In this document: in pieces, positions 45,826 through 57,393 of the stretch
Layout: every line of letters begins with the position of its first letter
How positions within the stretch are numbered: position 1 is the first letter of the stretch
NCBI RefSeq assembly: GCF_932526225.1
Contig: NC_064036.1
Span: 4,155,501-4,219,500 of the forward strand
Direction: 5' to 3'
Source of the DNA: Nematostella vectensis
Taxonomy: Eukaryota > Cnidaria > Anthozoa > Actiniaria > Edwardsiidae
DNA: 64,000 nucleotides
Position numbers and translations under genes: made by a program
Notes under the pieces: generated by a model
What the model was told of the DNA's origin: nothing
Database searches by the model: none
The model's input: only the letters and a program-made list of their open reading frames with translations

Positions 45826-45925
45826 GGCTATCATTTTCTATTGAGAGTAAGAGCAAATACCTCAATAAAGCAAACTAGAATCAGAAATGCAGGAATAGTT
45901 TATTTGTCATTTAGTTTATTTATCA

Positions 45926-45961
45926 AGCTAAGTATGCCAGATGTGGCATACTTAGCTTGGT
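45926..45961. repeat. Perfect 16-bp hairpin, 4-nt loop
   Basis: CAAGCTAAGTATGCCA, loop GATG, then the exact complement. It lies about 100 nt after the stop of the basic-protein gene, so it is probably in its 3' UTR or just beyond. Confidence 0.85.
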
Positions 45962-46076
45962 TGTGTTAAATGCATAATAAGCTGAAACTGTTAAGCCCAA
46001 TTCTGTTGAGTTGGAGTGGAGTGCTTTTGGTGCCTCCTCTAAATATGGAAATTAATTGTTACGTGGTAGACAAAAT

Positions 46077-46229
46077 GTTGTCTCTTTATTAATACATTTT
46101 TTAACATTTATTATTTTACATAATAATAATTATGTTTTAACATTTATTATTTTATATAATAATAATTATGTAATAATTATTATTATATAAAATAATAAAT
46201 GTTAAAACATGTATTAATAAAGAGACAAC
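46077..46229. mobile_element. 153-bp AT-rich foldback element
   Basis: GTTGTCTCTTTATTAATACA at the left pairs with TGTATTAATAAAGAGACAAC at the right; almost the whole segment folds back, with an internal duplication of TAACATTTATTATTTTA. Confidence 0.8.
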
Positions 46230-46846
46230 AGTTTGTACAATGATAATAAAAACAAGCATTCTTTAAAAGGCACCAATTTGTTAATAAAAGTATTTATTGT
46301 CATTCTCATGCTTAATTCAATTCATTCATCCATCATAATCCTGGGTAGTCTTCCTGGGGGAGTGGAGGGAGGTAAATATATAAGTTGTTATTGAATACAA
46401 AAATTCATTAATTTGATACCCCTAAAGGATAGCAGTATCAGAATAACCATTAAACAGCCCCTGAGGGATAGTAGTTGGGTGAAGTTTATACCCTAAAAGA
46501 TAGAATGATTATCTACACCCCATCTACTTTTTTGGAGAATCAAACCCCAGGGGGTGGGGGTCATGGCAGAAATTAGTAATGTACCCAAGACACCAGGATT
46601 GACTTGGAAATGGATATAAAATATAAAAACTACTCCAAAGCTAGTTTGCATCCCCTATATCCTTAAATTTGCTACAAGTATTGCTAAAAAAATGCATCCA
46701 TTTAGGCAGTGCCTAAATCTATATTTATTATAGGGCTGATTGCTTTATTTTTTCCCACACAAAATAACACACAATAGGCATTACGTCTTCAAGATATACA
46801 CATCTGCTTGTAAATAAATAGGAAACATTTGAACAATATATACAGT

Positions 46847-49417
46847 CTATATAGGAGTGGATCCAGAGGGGGTGGATGGGTTGGATAACCAGCCCCCTTT
46901 CTGACAAATCTCTGACATACTCTTTGCATTGTCCATTGTAACACTCACAGCCATAGAAGGTCTAGACAACTCCTGCATTAGCCCTTCCCTTCTCCATCTT
47001 GCTCGCTCATTTTTAAACCATGTATTCACATGCCTTGAGCAAACAGACTCTCTGGTTTTTCTGAACTCAGTGTCATTCAGTATCACAGCATATTTGTCAA
47101 GTTCACTCATGGTAGGCTTAGGGTTTTCTTCATACCATGCACGAAGCATGGGAATTTCATTGATGGGGCTGAAGACAATTTTCTTGCCTCTCTGTGTGAT
47201 AATGTCTGGTTTTCGTGGTGTAAGGCAGTCTGGATCATCTTCATCAGCGAGGTTTGAGCGCTCATACCATGCTCCAAAGTGCTTGATTTTTTCATGTGAT
47301 AAACGGCAAGGGTATTGGTCACGTGAAATCTGGGACAGCATACCCTATATGAAAAAAAAGGAAAAAAAAGAGAAGATTAAATTGACAATACAGGCAGTTC
47401 TCACAGTTAACACCTGACTGATGAAAGAGCATTTTCCATTTCTATAGCAACAAAACTGTTTGCAAAGGCTTTTGTATGCATATAATTAGATTTATTACAA
47501 ACACATGTTGTCTCAGCATCTCCATACCAGCATACCTCTGCCGTGCCCTCCATCACATCACCCTACTCCCCTCCCATCTCAGAAACCACCCTCCCTGCTT
47601 CTATCACCTGCTACCAACCTGTGAGAATGGGCACTGTAGTCTTTCCAAGTGTGTCTGGCTATAGTGCTCTAATAACTTTTTTATTGTATCCCGAACTTTA
47701 TCCTCACTCCAATCTCTTCTGTTAAATAAAATAGAAACAGTATATACATATTTTTTTAGTTTAGACACAAAGTATAATTGCACATCAAAACACGACAAAA
47801 ACAATTTATTTATATGTTTTTAATGGATGATTAATATTCACTCCACAACTGGAAAAAGTGGCCCCTTTAATTTGTATTTTCCTAAAAGGACAATTGTTTT
47901 ACAAAGGCCAACATTCTACCACAAATAAGGAAACCATGAAGCAGTATTCCTGGCTGACAAATAAAACACACACACAGCAATATTGGGTCCAGATCCATTT
48001 TTTAGTGAAAAAGGGGTGTCCTCTCTAAAATGTTTATGCTCTTCCCCTCCTCCCAATACTATTTATGGGTTGTCAGGCCCGTACCCAGGGGGTGCGAACA
48101 CCCCCCCCCCCCCCCCCCTCAACAGCCGAAAGTCCACTTTTGGTTCTCAATAGACATGCTAAAAATCCTAAGCTAGATCACTCTGGTATGTAGCCAAATC
48201 CGAAAATAAACGTCCTGTGCAAAGGCATAAAAAACTCCTTTTTTGTTATTTCGGGGGTGGTAAGATTTTTATCAGAGAACTCCTCCCTCCCACCCCTCCA
48301 CCCCCAGAAAAATAAGGTCCACTTTTTCGGATTTCGTACCCCCCCCCCCCCCCCAAGAAAAATCCTGGGTACGGGTCTGATTGTGCCATCCATGCCTGCA
48401 CCAACTACTGCCTCCATTTCTTCAAGAAGGAAATATAGCTCGACATGAACTGAATATCAATAGAAACAGGGCTATGCCTTTATATATGGTATAGTAAACT
48501 TACTCGTGAAGGAGATGGACATGGATGCAGAGCTGCGTGTCCTTTAGAAATAGAATGTCACCAAAAGCGTCCTTCACACTAACATCCAAATGTTCGGAGG
48601 CAGTGAAGTCCGACAGTGCGAGGGGTTTCCAATTTTTACGGACTTGTATGTAAACTACGAATTAGAAAACACGTGGAATATAAACTTAATATAAGTAGAT
48701 GAGTAACATTTGAAATATAATCTAAAAAAAATGTTACCAATTATAGTATTTTATCTGTACTCTCGCGCACAGAACAGCATTCCCCTTGTGATATTAAAAT
48801 AGTTTTTTTGCGTCTGATTTTTTTACGCATTTTACAAAGACAAAAAGAGGGAAGGAAGCCGCCATTTTGCTTTGTCTTGCTTTTCAGTCGCTGGTAAAAG
48901 AAGGTAAACAAAGAAAATGTTTTTTTTTCGATAGTTTGCTAACACTTTCTAATATCAACGCAGGCCTTGTTTAAAATGTTTCTTTTATAATCCTTGTATG
49001 TTACCGGGGTCTTTTGAACAGTGAATTTGCCCAAAGAATTGATTTTCAAGCTGATCGGTTTTTGCTAATACATCTAAATATTCCTTGGATTAATAGTTTT
49101 CTGAAATCTCAAATTCTCTCAACCATAATCCTGACTGTTCGCCTGTAAACCGCCAAGCAAATAAGTAAAAAGTTTTAACAGAGATCATTGCTTAACTTAC
49201 CTTTAGCACTGTCGGCTTTTAATATAATTTTTCCATCGACTTCACCTCTTTGGAACATCTCGCTCAAGACATCTGCGGCGATAGAAGACAAAGACGCGCT
49301 TGGGAGAAGATCGATGCCACTTCCCTGTATCACACAGGGCGTCTCAGATCCTTGTTCGTTTACTGTTATATGATGGACTATCGCATTAAAATGAACGGGA
49401 GTTTCGTCTGATTCCAT
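46847..49417 (-). CDS. SATB/Compass-family homeobox protein (ULD, CUTL, homeodomain; no CUT repeats)
   Basis: Transcription factor/chromatin organiser family. Four exons on the minus strand, 49417-49201, 48642-48504, 47718-47619, 47344-46847, join in phase to 317 residues. Residues 1-120 match the ubiquitin-like ULD oligomerisation domain, with NWKPLALSDF where SATB proteins have a similar WNPVPLS segment. Residues 119-183 (RDWSEDKVRDTIKKLLEHYS ... QCPFSQGMLSQI ... FGAWYE) match the CUT-like CUTL domain. Residues about 204-272 are an atypical homeodomain: helix 1 around SPINEIPMLRAWYEENPKP, helix 3 HVNTWFKNERARWRRE, and an insertion of about 10 residues before helix 3. The two CUT domains of vertebrate SATB1/2 are absent. 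The last ~15 residues fall in a dispersed repeat. Ortholog status (SATB versus dve) is unresolved. Confidence 0.85.
48073..48380. mobile_element. ~308-bp inverted-repeat element with two C-tracts
   Basis: TCAGGCCCGTACCCAGGG at the left and CCTGGGTACGGGTCTGA at the right are inverted. Inside are two long C homopolymers and no coding capacity. Intron of the SATB-like gene. Confidence 0.7.
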
Positions 49418-50873
49418 TCTAGGGGTAGATAAACTTGATTTAAGGCGTTATTAAAAACAGGATTGTCGATTCTTTAAAGCCCGAACGGGAAAGTGTGGCG
49501 TCTCTTGTGCGGACATGTGATTAGAGATTATTCTCATCCGCCAATAGATATGCGACTTCTGATCAGTCAACCAATGACGATTGAAAATAGTTATTAACAA
49601 CTGTCAGGTAGCGAGCTATTTAAATGATTATCAATTCAATTAGCATGCGCCTATTGTTGGTGGATGTATCAAAGGGATGGGACAGTGCTGTTTTTTTTTT
49701 CTCTGCGTGCTGCGTGATTAGTTAAAATTTCGCGGGAAACAACTCGCGTGGCACATGGCTTTTTTAGTCGATAGAGTTTGTTGTATTTCCAGCGGTTTTC
49801 CTAACATTTTTTGGGTATAAGCTATGCTCTCTTGCCAGGACAAAATAAAAATGCTGATACGCAAACTATATTTTGAGTGACTTTCTAATAAAAAGCACTT
49901 GTTCGATTATTTTACGGTACAAGGGATAATTTTTTTACCTGAGTCCCAAAAAGGATGTCAAGAAAGTCGATTGGGATTGACATTAATTCCAGTATTTTTT
50001 TTGCGGTCTTTTTGTCGGCAGATTTGTTGTTTTGACAATCATTTAACTGGGAATGTATGAACTGATAACAAAAAATTAATCGCTTGGAAAATCACGCTTA
50101 ATGTTAAAAACGCTGGACTATGGGGGAGGGGGAAAGTGAATTTGCAACAACAAAAATTGAAGCATATTCCATCTTTTTAATTATTTCTATGCATTCCCTC
50201 TCTGTGTCTCTCTTTACAGAGTCACCAACAATTCTAAGATTACTCAGTCAAGAGGATTCCCTAAGTTTGTGCAAAGCCACATCAGTGCGGTATTGCAAAT
50301 ATTATGCGCTAAATTTATTTTAATAAGTTTAAAAATTGTATTCAAAACTATTATTTTAAAGAAGAAAAAAAATAGAAAAAATATGCCGTGCTGATCACTA
50401 CAATATGATATCACTTGATACCAATATATGAATTTAATATCAAGTGGTATCAGCAATCAAAAAAAAGACATCTGAGTGACAAGATTTCGATGACATTTGT
50501 AATTACTGTAACAAACAATTTCAATTGTATGAAAATATAGTTGAACAACTGTCAAATATAACCAATTGATAACCACTTGACAGTCACCCAGATTTAAACC
50601 TGATATCAAATGATAATAACCATTAATATCAAGTAAATCAAACTGAACCTTATTATCATATCAATTATTTGTTTGATTTTCTTATATATTTCTTTCAGCA
50701 AGACAAACTCAAAAACTTGAGAATACAGCTCATGGAAATGGCCTGAATGGAAGAAAATTAAACTCGGTGGAATCGTACTCATCTTTGCTGAGTAATTATT
50801 TATTGATTTCTGACTTATATAACAAAGCTTTATTGTCAATGTAGTGAAATATTGGTGGCCCCGTGGCATCTTG
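49418..50873. other. Intergenic region upstream of the SATB-like gene
   Basis: 1.45 kb; no supported coding exon. It should contain the SATB-like promoter. AT-rich palindromic text (TATCACTTGATACC ... TATCAAGTGGTATC) is present at about 50405-50450, and TTTATT motifs at about 50800-50834 are likely poly(A) signals of the FAM199X gene on the minus strand. Confidence 0.5.
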
Positions 50874-53800
50874 TCATAGAATGTCTATTTCAATCTCATC
50901 CTCGCTGTCTTCCTTTGGTGCCGATGCCTTTAGGGTTATCACCTAAAAGAGCCAAACAAGACAAGACAAATTACCTATTTGAAGTCAACAAGTGTTTATA
51001 TTCCAGGACCCATAACAAACTGTACCCACAAAGGTGGCAAACACATTGGGGTTCAGGCAAGCTGGGGATTAGTTCCTACTTTCCAGGCTGGGGTAAAAAA
51101 AGAGATCACAACATTGGAAAAAACAGAAAAGAGTGAATTCGGTAGTGGTAAAACTGTTAGGATATAGGCCTTAGAAAATGTCAATAGACTCCCTACAATA
51201 TAAACTAATTTGTCCTCCCAGAAAAAAAATAATAGTTCATATTGACAGGAATATTATTTAAATGATATAAGGAAGTTGGTTAGTTAGAAGTTGCACAAAG
51301 TCATTGTTTACTTTTATTACATACCTCCTCTTTTTGAAAGAGGCCACTTCTCTTCTCCTTCTCCATCTGGCGATGCACACGACCTAGTACTCCTTTTGGT
51401 TTCTTGGATTTCTTAGAAATACGCTTCGTACTTAGTGGCTGGCGTGACCTCTGTTAACACAATATAAAAAAAAAAACATTACTACTTTTAACAATGCTAT
51501 GTAATGGGTCCCCAACATGACCCATGTCCTTTTTTGTCAATGAGTTCCAAGGTTGTTATTATCACTTAATTTGCTGCAAAACATGCATTCAAAATTCCTG
51601 CCAAAAATCCACTCAACCAATCAGAACCAACACAAGCACAAATCCGCAGGAAACCCCCACGACCATGGGAACTTTTTCACATAGTTTATCAGTCTCTATA
51701 CCTATTAATGGTGCCTTGTTTGCACCGTGTAGTAGCTACAGTACCTGCGCTATAATCACAGTAAGTAGGTTGTTTGGAAATTCTTACCTTAGAATGCTTT
51801 CTGTGTGTTAGACTTGTACTTGAATTCCGACTGCACTTACTTCTTCTTAACGCTACACCATCAAAGAACAGTAAGAGAATATTTAATTGCTAGTGCATAT
51901 TCAGTGTAAAGTTAGAAATACAATACTCCAACCATTGTTCTCATGGCAACATCAATTTCTTTAAGTTGATGGGCAATAAAAAAAGTTTACTTATTAGGAG
52001 TTACATATACGTACTGTAAGCAGGGGTTTCATTAAGTTTCAGTGTAGGCGGTGGAGATTGATAAGTAGGGGGTAGAAGTTATTTTATTTTATAACTTCAA
52101 ATACAACTTAATTAAATTTTCTATTACAGTAGCAGACGCTCTGTGCAAAATAGCTGGCAGATCAGCAGTCCTCTCCGGGGCCTCTCAAGTGGACTGTCTG
52201 AAGGTGGGATTTGTTTTGTATTTTCTAGCCCTGGACAAAACATGTCACAACAGCTTGGGGCTACTCACCAGAGCAACGATTACAATCATTTACATTCAAC
52301 CTCTGACAAACATATTGTTGAATTCTCTGGAATTTGCTATCGTTAAAAGCATCAAGATCTGCAAAGAACAAAAAACAATTATAAACATGATAGGTGAATG
52401 CTGAATTAGCAACCACATCAGTGCAGATTTTGCCCACTAGCACAAAAGAAATATTTTTCATCATCTATAGAATGTACACAACTTTCAATGCAATATGGAT
52501 AAAATAGAATTGACTTTTTCCATCAATTTTGAATGCCTATATATAACAACAGTCTTGTTCTTACCTATAACGAACTCTGTGTCTGTGGGAAGCACCCTAG
52601 CACTTGGGCTGATGATTCTAATGATCTCTAACTGGTCATGCAAACCTAAGGTTGTCGAGGCCAATCTTGTGAGGTACTCTATGGCTTCCATTTGGTCATC
52701 AGATGTCATATCATTCCTATAGAGACAGACAGAAATGGACACAGCTTTTGGTAATTAGATACTTAACATTCTTTTTTCTTCACAAAATGCTGTCAGTGCC
52801 AATAGCAAAAGCAGATTGTCAAATCACTGGTTTACTGTTGAGATATCATGGGTCTTGTCACATTTCTAATTTCTTTTTTTTCTTAGTGCAGAAAAATATG
52901 GATAAATCATATGGTTAGTTAAGTCATCTTTATTTTTACAAACAAATGACACAAATAGGCAGCAGTCAGTTTTACAGTAGACCAGTCATACTGTATGTCA
53001 TTCAGTGTTTTCACAGATAAAACTTTCAATAAAATAAAGTCATAATTTGAAACATAACACTTAATGCAGCCCATGGAACACAAAGTACTGTAGAGTACAT
53101 GGTTTGCTGATTTGGTTATACAGGTACAAAATTACCACAACATTGCAAGTGGCTGAAATCTCATTGATGGATACTTTTCACAACCTAGAACATTGCTATA
53201 GCATACTGGTTCCTATGAAATTACATTTTAACTTACTTCTTAAATCTACTTACCACGAAATGTTATCCATGCGCTTTTTTAACTTGCAACCAACACATTC
53301 AGACTTATTAGATAACGATTTGGTCCGTGGAATTTCTGGGGCGCATTTAAGACCTCTGGGTAGTGAGTCATCATCATCATCACTGTCTGAGCTGTCCTGG
53401 GCATCACTGCCTTTGCATGTATTACTCCGACTCCAACCAGTGTTCCCTGATTCTAAAGATGAATGAAAATGTTACAGATATTGAGTAAACAGAAAAATAA
53501 CTTTGGACACTGTCAAAATATGATTTATACTGTAGAACAGGCCCAAAAAATACAAATTCTAAATTTGTTTATTATTAGGCCCAAAAAAATACAAATTCTA
53601 ATTTTTTCTATTATTTCATATGCAAATGGTTATTCCTATGTGACAGACAATAGCGGTTCTAATATCCCTAAAATTACTTATACTCACCAGAAAGTCTTTG
53701 AAGTGACTGGAAATCTAGAGAAATAGTCTGCAAAATACACAAAGCATTAGATCTGAGTGCAGTAGTACTTCCAACAAAGCTACATAGCAACAATGCTTTC

Positions 53801-56632
53801 TATCACCCCCATTGCTCCCATATGACCGGTTCTTCTTTGTTATTTGGAACTGTGAAGAAAAGGTCTTTATTATTATTATGTTTTACAGAAGAAGGAACAC
53901 ACTGACTCCTGATTTCAGCCATTATAATATTGATATTTCATCAAAATCAACCATGTGGAAAACAAAAATATCACCAGCAGATATCCCAGCTGCCATTTAA
54001 AGTATTATCAAAGCAGGGCTGGTCCTGTATTTAGTATTTTTGTTTGCGAAAGATCTACAACTCTACAACTAGAATTTTTTTCTCCCAGATTGTGAAAGCC
54101 AGTCAAGAGGCAGGGCCCTGCCATCTTAAACTCACCTCTGTCTTTGGAAAAGGATCAAAGTCTTCATCATTTATGTCTATAAAGCTGTCATCTGAGATCT
54201 CCGAAGTCACAGACGTCCCACATGATGTTGTTGCCGATATCGATTCACTGTATATAAAATCCCTCTCTGAAAACCCTTGCTCACTAAAACAAATAGGAGT
54301 GACATAGTAAGTTTGGCGAGCACCCTTTATACCCGAATACATGGTCCCACCACGAGGTCTGGTGAATACATGGTCCCACCACGAGGTCTGGTGAATACAT
54401 GGTCCCACCACGAGGTCTGGTGAATACATGGTCCCACCACGAGGTCTGGTGAATACATGGTCCCACCACGAGGTCTGGTGAATACATGGTCCCACCACGA
54501 GGTCTGGTGAATACATGGTCCCACCACGAGGTCTGGTGAATACATGGTCCCACCACGAGGTCTGGTGAATATAGGTCCCTCCCAGTTCAGTGCCTACACC
54601 AAGCATCGCATATACAAGTAGCACATACAGTATACTATTTTATTCTCAACCCACAAAGTAATAACACCTATTAGAAAATAACACCAGTGAGTCTCATGTG
54701 CTGATTGGTCGAGAGCTTCAAATGAGCATGTCTGTAAAAAACAGTACAGACACGCTTTTGATTGCAAATAATACAACACCTCCGCCTTGTGACTTTCAAG
54801 TTTTTTATCAATTCTCCCAACGCCGCAGACACGCTTTTGACGGCAAATAACGCAACACCTCCGCCTTGTGACTTTCAAGTTTTTTATTAATTTTCCCAAC
54901 ATCCGCCGTGTGTCTGTAAAAACCTAGACAGACACTGGATATACGTTTTATTGCTTAACTTTAGTATGCATATGGGTTAAATTACTGTAACCATACTTTC
55001 AAGATACTTTTGTGAGATGCAAAAAAAAAAAAAACTGAACATCAGAAGATTCTGTTCTCTGTATACAACACTTCCAACCTCAAAGAGGTTGTTTTTGATA
55101 TACTATTTAGTTTGTTCAATAATAACAAATAGGAAACAAATAGGAATTGTTGGGAACTATAAGCACCCAAGCATTAGGTTAGCATACCTGTCAACCTCTG
55201 GAAATCTCAAGTCTTAAGAATTTATTGGGTGGAGGGGTGGAGTATATATATTTTTGGGGGGAGGGGAGGGTTCAACCTTTCAGGCGTTTGCCTATAAAAA
55301 GCTCTCGCGAACAAATCCACTTATAGATATCACAAGGGTGTCAGATAAATTGCGCTATGCAAGGGAATTATTGATTCAAATATTTTAATAGAAAATAGGC
55401 AAAATGACTATTTTCTATAGAATAATTTTTCGGAAGCGATAAAAATCGCTAAAAAGAAGGAGATTTGGTGCTCAATGCATGAGAGAGGGAGAAGGGGTCC
55501 AAAATCTTGAGACTCCCACCTAATGCGGGAGAGTTGACAGGTATGGGTTAGCATTGTGTGTGGCTGTATTGGGGGGAGGCAGTGGTGTGATGATTAACTA
55601 AAACAAGCGGTTTTATAAACACAAATGGTACTATAAGGATAACACAACTTCAATGTGATACACTGACCTTCCAACATGGACTTCAGCTGCAACATTATCT
55701 TCAAGGTAGGGTGGGATGAAATCAGCAAAACTGCTGCTGAAATAGTCCTTACTGAACACTGGAGAGGTTCCCAGCATCCTTGAGAGACAAGAAAAACAGT
55801 TTTTTTACAGAATCAGCCAGATCATTTTCTCTAGCTTAAAGAATCAGGTTGTCTCAAGTAAAAGAGGTATTATATGTAGATCTACAGCTAGTAATAAAAA
55901 CACAAGCTGTTTTAAAGTCCTCCTGCTAATTCCTGCATGGGAATTGGGCAGGTAGAGCAAGCTTGCTTTCCACACCAGGTACCTTTTAAATACACCAAAA
56001 ATAAACAATGGGTCTCTAATAATTTACATTACAAATTGCTCTGCCATCTAACCCAAGATACTTAACGTAAACAGATTTCAACTAATCAAAAACAGTTCTC
56101 TGCATAGAAATAGGACATTGGTAAAATTGTTATAGCAGCTAGTGTTGAAGATGTACACAATCGAGCCATGTGCATAAATTATTCAAATTCGGAAGCGTGA
56201 CACCAGTACAGCGCCTATATTCAAGATATCGAGCCAAAAGAACACTGATCGATTGAATCCTGTTATCTATACATTATCTCAAGAATAATAAAAGTACGAT
56301 TTTCATTAAGTCCTAAGAGTTGATTCAGAAAAGAGTAGAGTGAATTTACCCGAATTTTCAGTTATCGTACGTAGGGAGGTCGCAAACGAAAGTTGCTGTG
56401 GTGAATGAAATCCAGTTAGGATCATTGGATTTCTTACTATGTTCACTTCAAATTCCAAGTTAATTCATCTCAACAGATACTAGGCCATATAAGTGAAGAG
56501 CAGGGAACATTTGACAGTGAACTGAATCGTCTGTGTTTAAATTCCGGTTTAAAAAGACGTACGGAAATGCGATTCTTTCGCGGGAAATTCGGCTTACCTG
56601 AATTCAACAGCTTCTTCTTGAATGGCTAGCAT
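50874..56632 (-). CDS. FAM199X: FAM199X homologue
   Basis: Ten exons on the minus strand, all phases consistent: 56632-56598, 55778-55668, 54283-54136, 53727-53688, 53452-53254, 52716-52565, 52358-52269, 51852-51788, 51450-51325, 50942-50874; 344 residues against roughly 390 in human. Identification rests on the central block (about 177-245): NDMTSDDQMEAIEYLTRLAS, then GLHDQLEIIRIISPSA and PTDTEFVI, which lines up with the vertebrate protein almost without gaps, on the C-terminal SGLFQKEEVITLK with an acidic end, and on an N-terminal SCGTSV..D(D/E)DFD motif. A basic stretch (RISKKSKKPKGVLGRVHRQM) precedes the C-terminus and suggests nuclear location. Biochemical function is unknown for the family. 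Confidence 0.9.
54336..54570. repeat. 29-bp minisatellite, 8 copies
   Basis: The unit GAATACATGGTCCCACCACG followed by AGGTCTGGT is almost identical in every copy, so it expanded recently. It lies about 50 bp upstream of the splice acceptor of the third FAM199X exon (minus strand). Open reading in two minus-strand frames is a by-product of the repeat. Confidence 0.95.
55184..55544. mobile_element. 361-bp MITE with 8-bp target duplication (hAT-like)
   Basis: Terminal ATACCTGTCAAC and GTTGACAGGTAT are exact complements. AGGTTAGC precedes and GGGTTAGC follows (7 of 8 identical), as expected for hAT-type insertion (family knowledge). Intron of FAM199X. Confidence 0.7.
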
Positions 56633-57393
56633 CGCTCAGCCATTTTAAACCACACCAAAGCAATAAGAGACTATTAAGTTATATATTTATGAATAAGAGA
56701 GCACGTTTGGGGGTTATTTGAGGAAGATTTGGAGGAGTAAAGCCTCTAAGGCTCGATAGTTTCCACAGCGAAGGTCGGCTTGTGCTGACTACACACGTGG
56801 CCTTAGCCAATCAACTCCCTCTTTCTATCGCACATGGACGAAAAGCATGGCGCAATGTTTTTCCTTATATGGAAAACTCACAGGGGAGGCATGCGTTTAT
56901 AGTATAAGAATATTGAAACAAAATAAATAATACTTGCTCTTGTTTATAAAAAAAAAATAAGACATTCATTTTTTTTATTGGATTCATTCCTACTGGCTGA
57001 CCCTCGCAGAATAGCATTTTCAACAAAAAGATAAAGAATGACTTTTGATAAAAAGTGTTTTGGCAAACGCGATCAGAATGTAAGAAATCATGAAACTAAA
57101 AGTCTTTTTGATTATCTTTCTAAAAGTTGAATAGCTAAAAAAGATGATAATTGTTAGACAGGCGTCCGATAAGTATTGTAACTCAGGCTTCATGTGGTGG
57201 TGAAACGGTACAGGAACGCGGTGCATTTTGGATACTACATTCTCATAGCACGCGCTCCTTCTGTCTTAATTGATGACATCACTGCAACAACGCTGTTTCC
57301 ATAGGAGCGCATAAATCCGAGAAGCAAGAAAAGTTACCGGACACAAAAAATGGGTTCCAAAAACACTTATTTTGAGATGGGATAATTTCCAAA
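56633..57393. promoter_or_regulatory. Divergent region between FAM199X and the FSIP2-like gene
   Basis: 760 bp between outward-facing starts, with no repeat or coding exon seen. Promoters of both genes are expected here; no core element could be placed with confidence. Confidence 0.45.

Larger units (their letters stand above)
45826..46846. other. Intergenic region with two hairpin elements
   Basis: No coding exon seen. It holds a 16-bp perfect stem with a 4-nt loop (45926-45961), a long AT-rich foldback (46077-46229) and otherwise unique AT-rich sequence that should include the 3' UTRs of both convergent genes. Confidence 0.5.

Noticed and set aside
52143-52346. Plus-strand 67-codon frame after an apparent acceptor
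   Set aside because: It overlaps, on the other strand, the well-supported FAM199X exon at 52269-52358 and has no partner exons.
54336-54570. CRISPR-like direct repeats
   Set aside because: Units are contiguous, with no unique spacers, and the genome is eukaryotic. The same holds for all other arrays here.
54103-54624. Minus-strand open frames with a repeated TRPRGGTMYSPDL-like peptide
   Set aside because: Produced by the 29-bp minisatellite. Only the part at 54136-54283 is a real exon (FAM199X).
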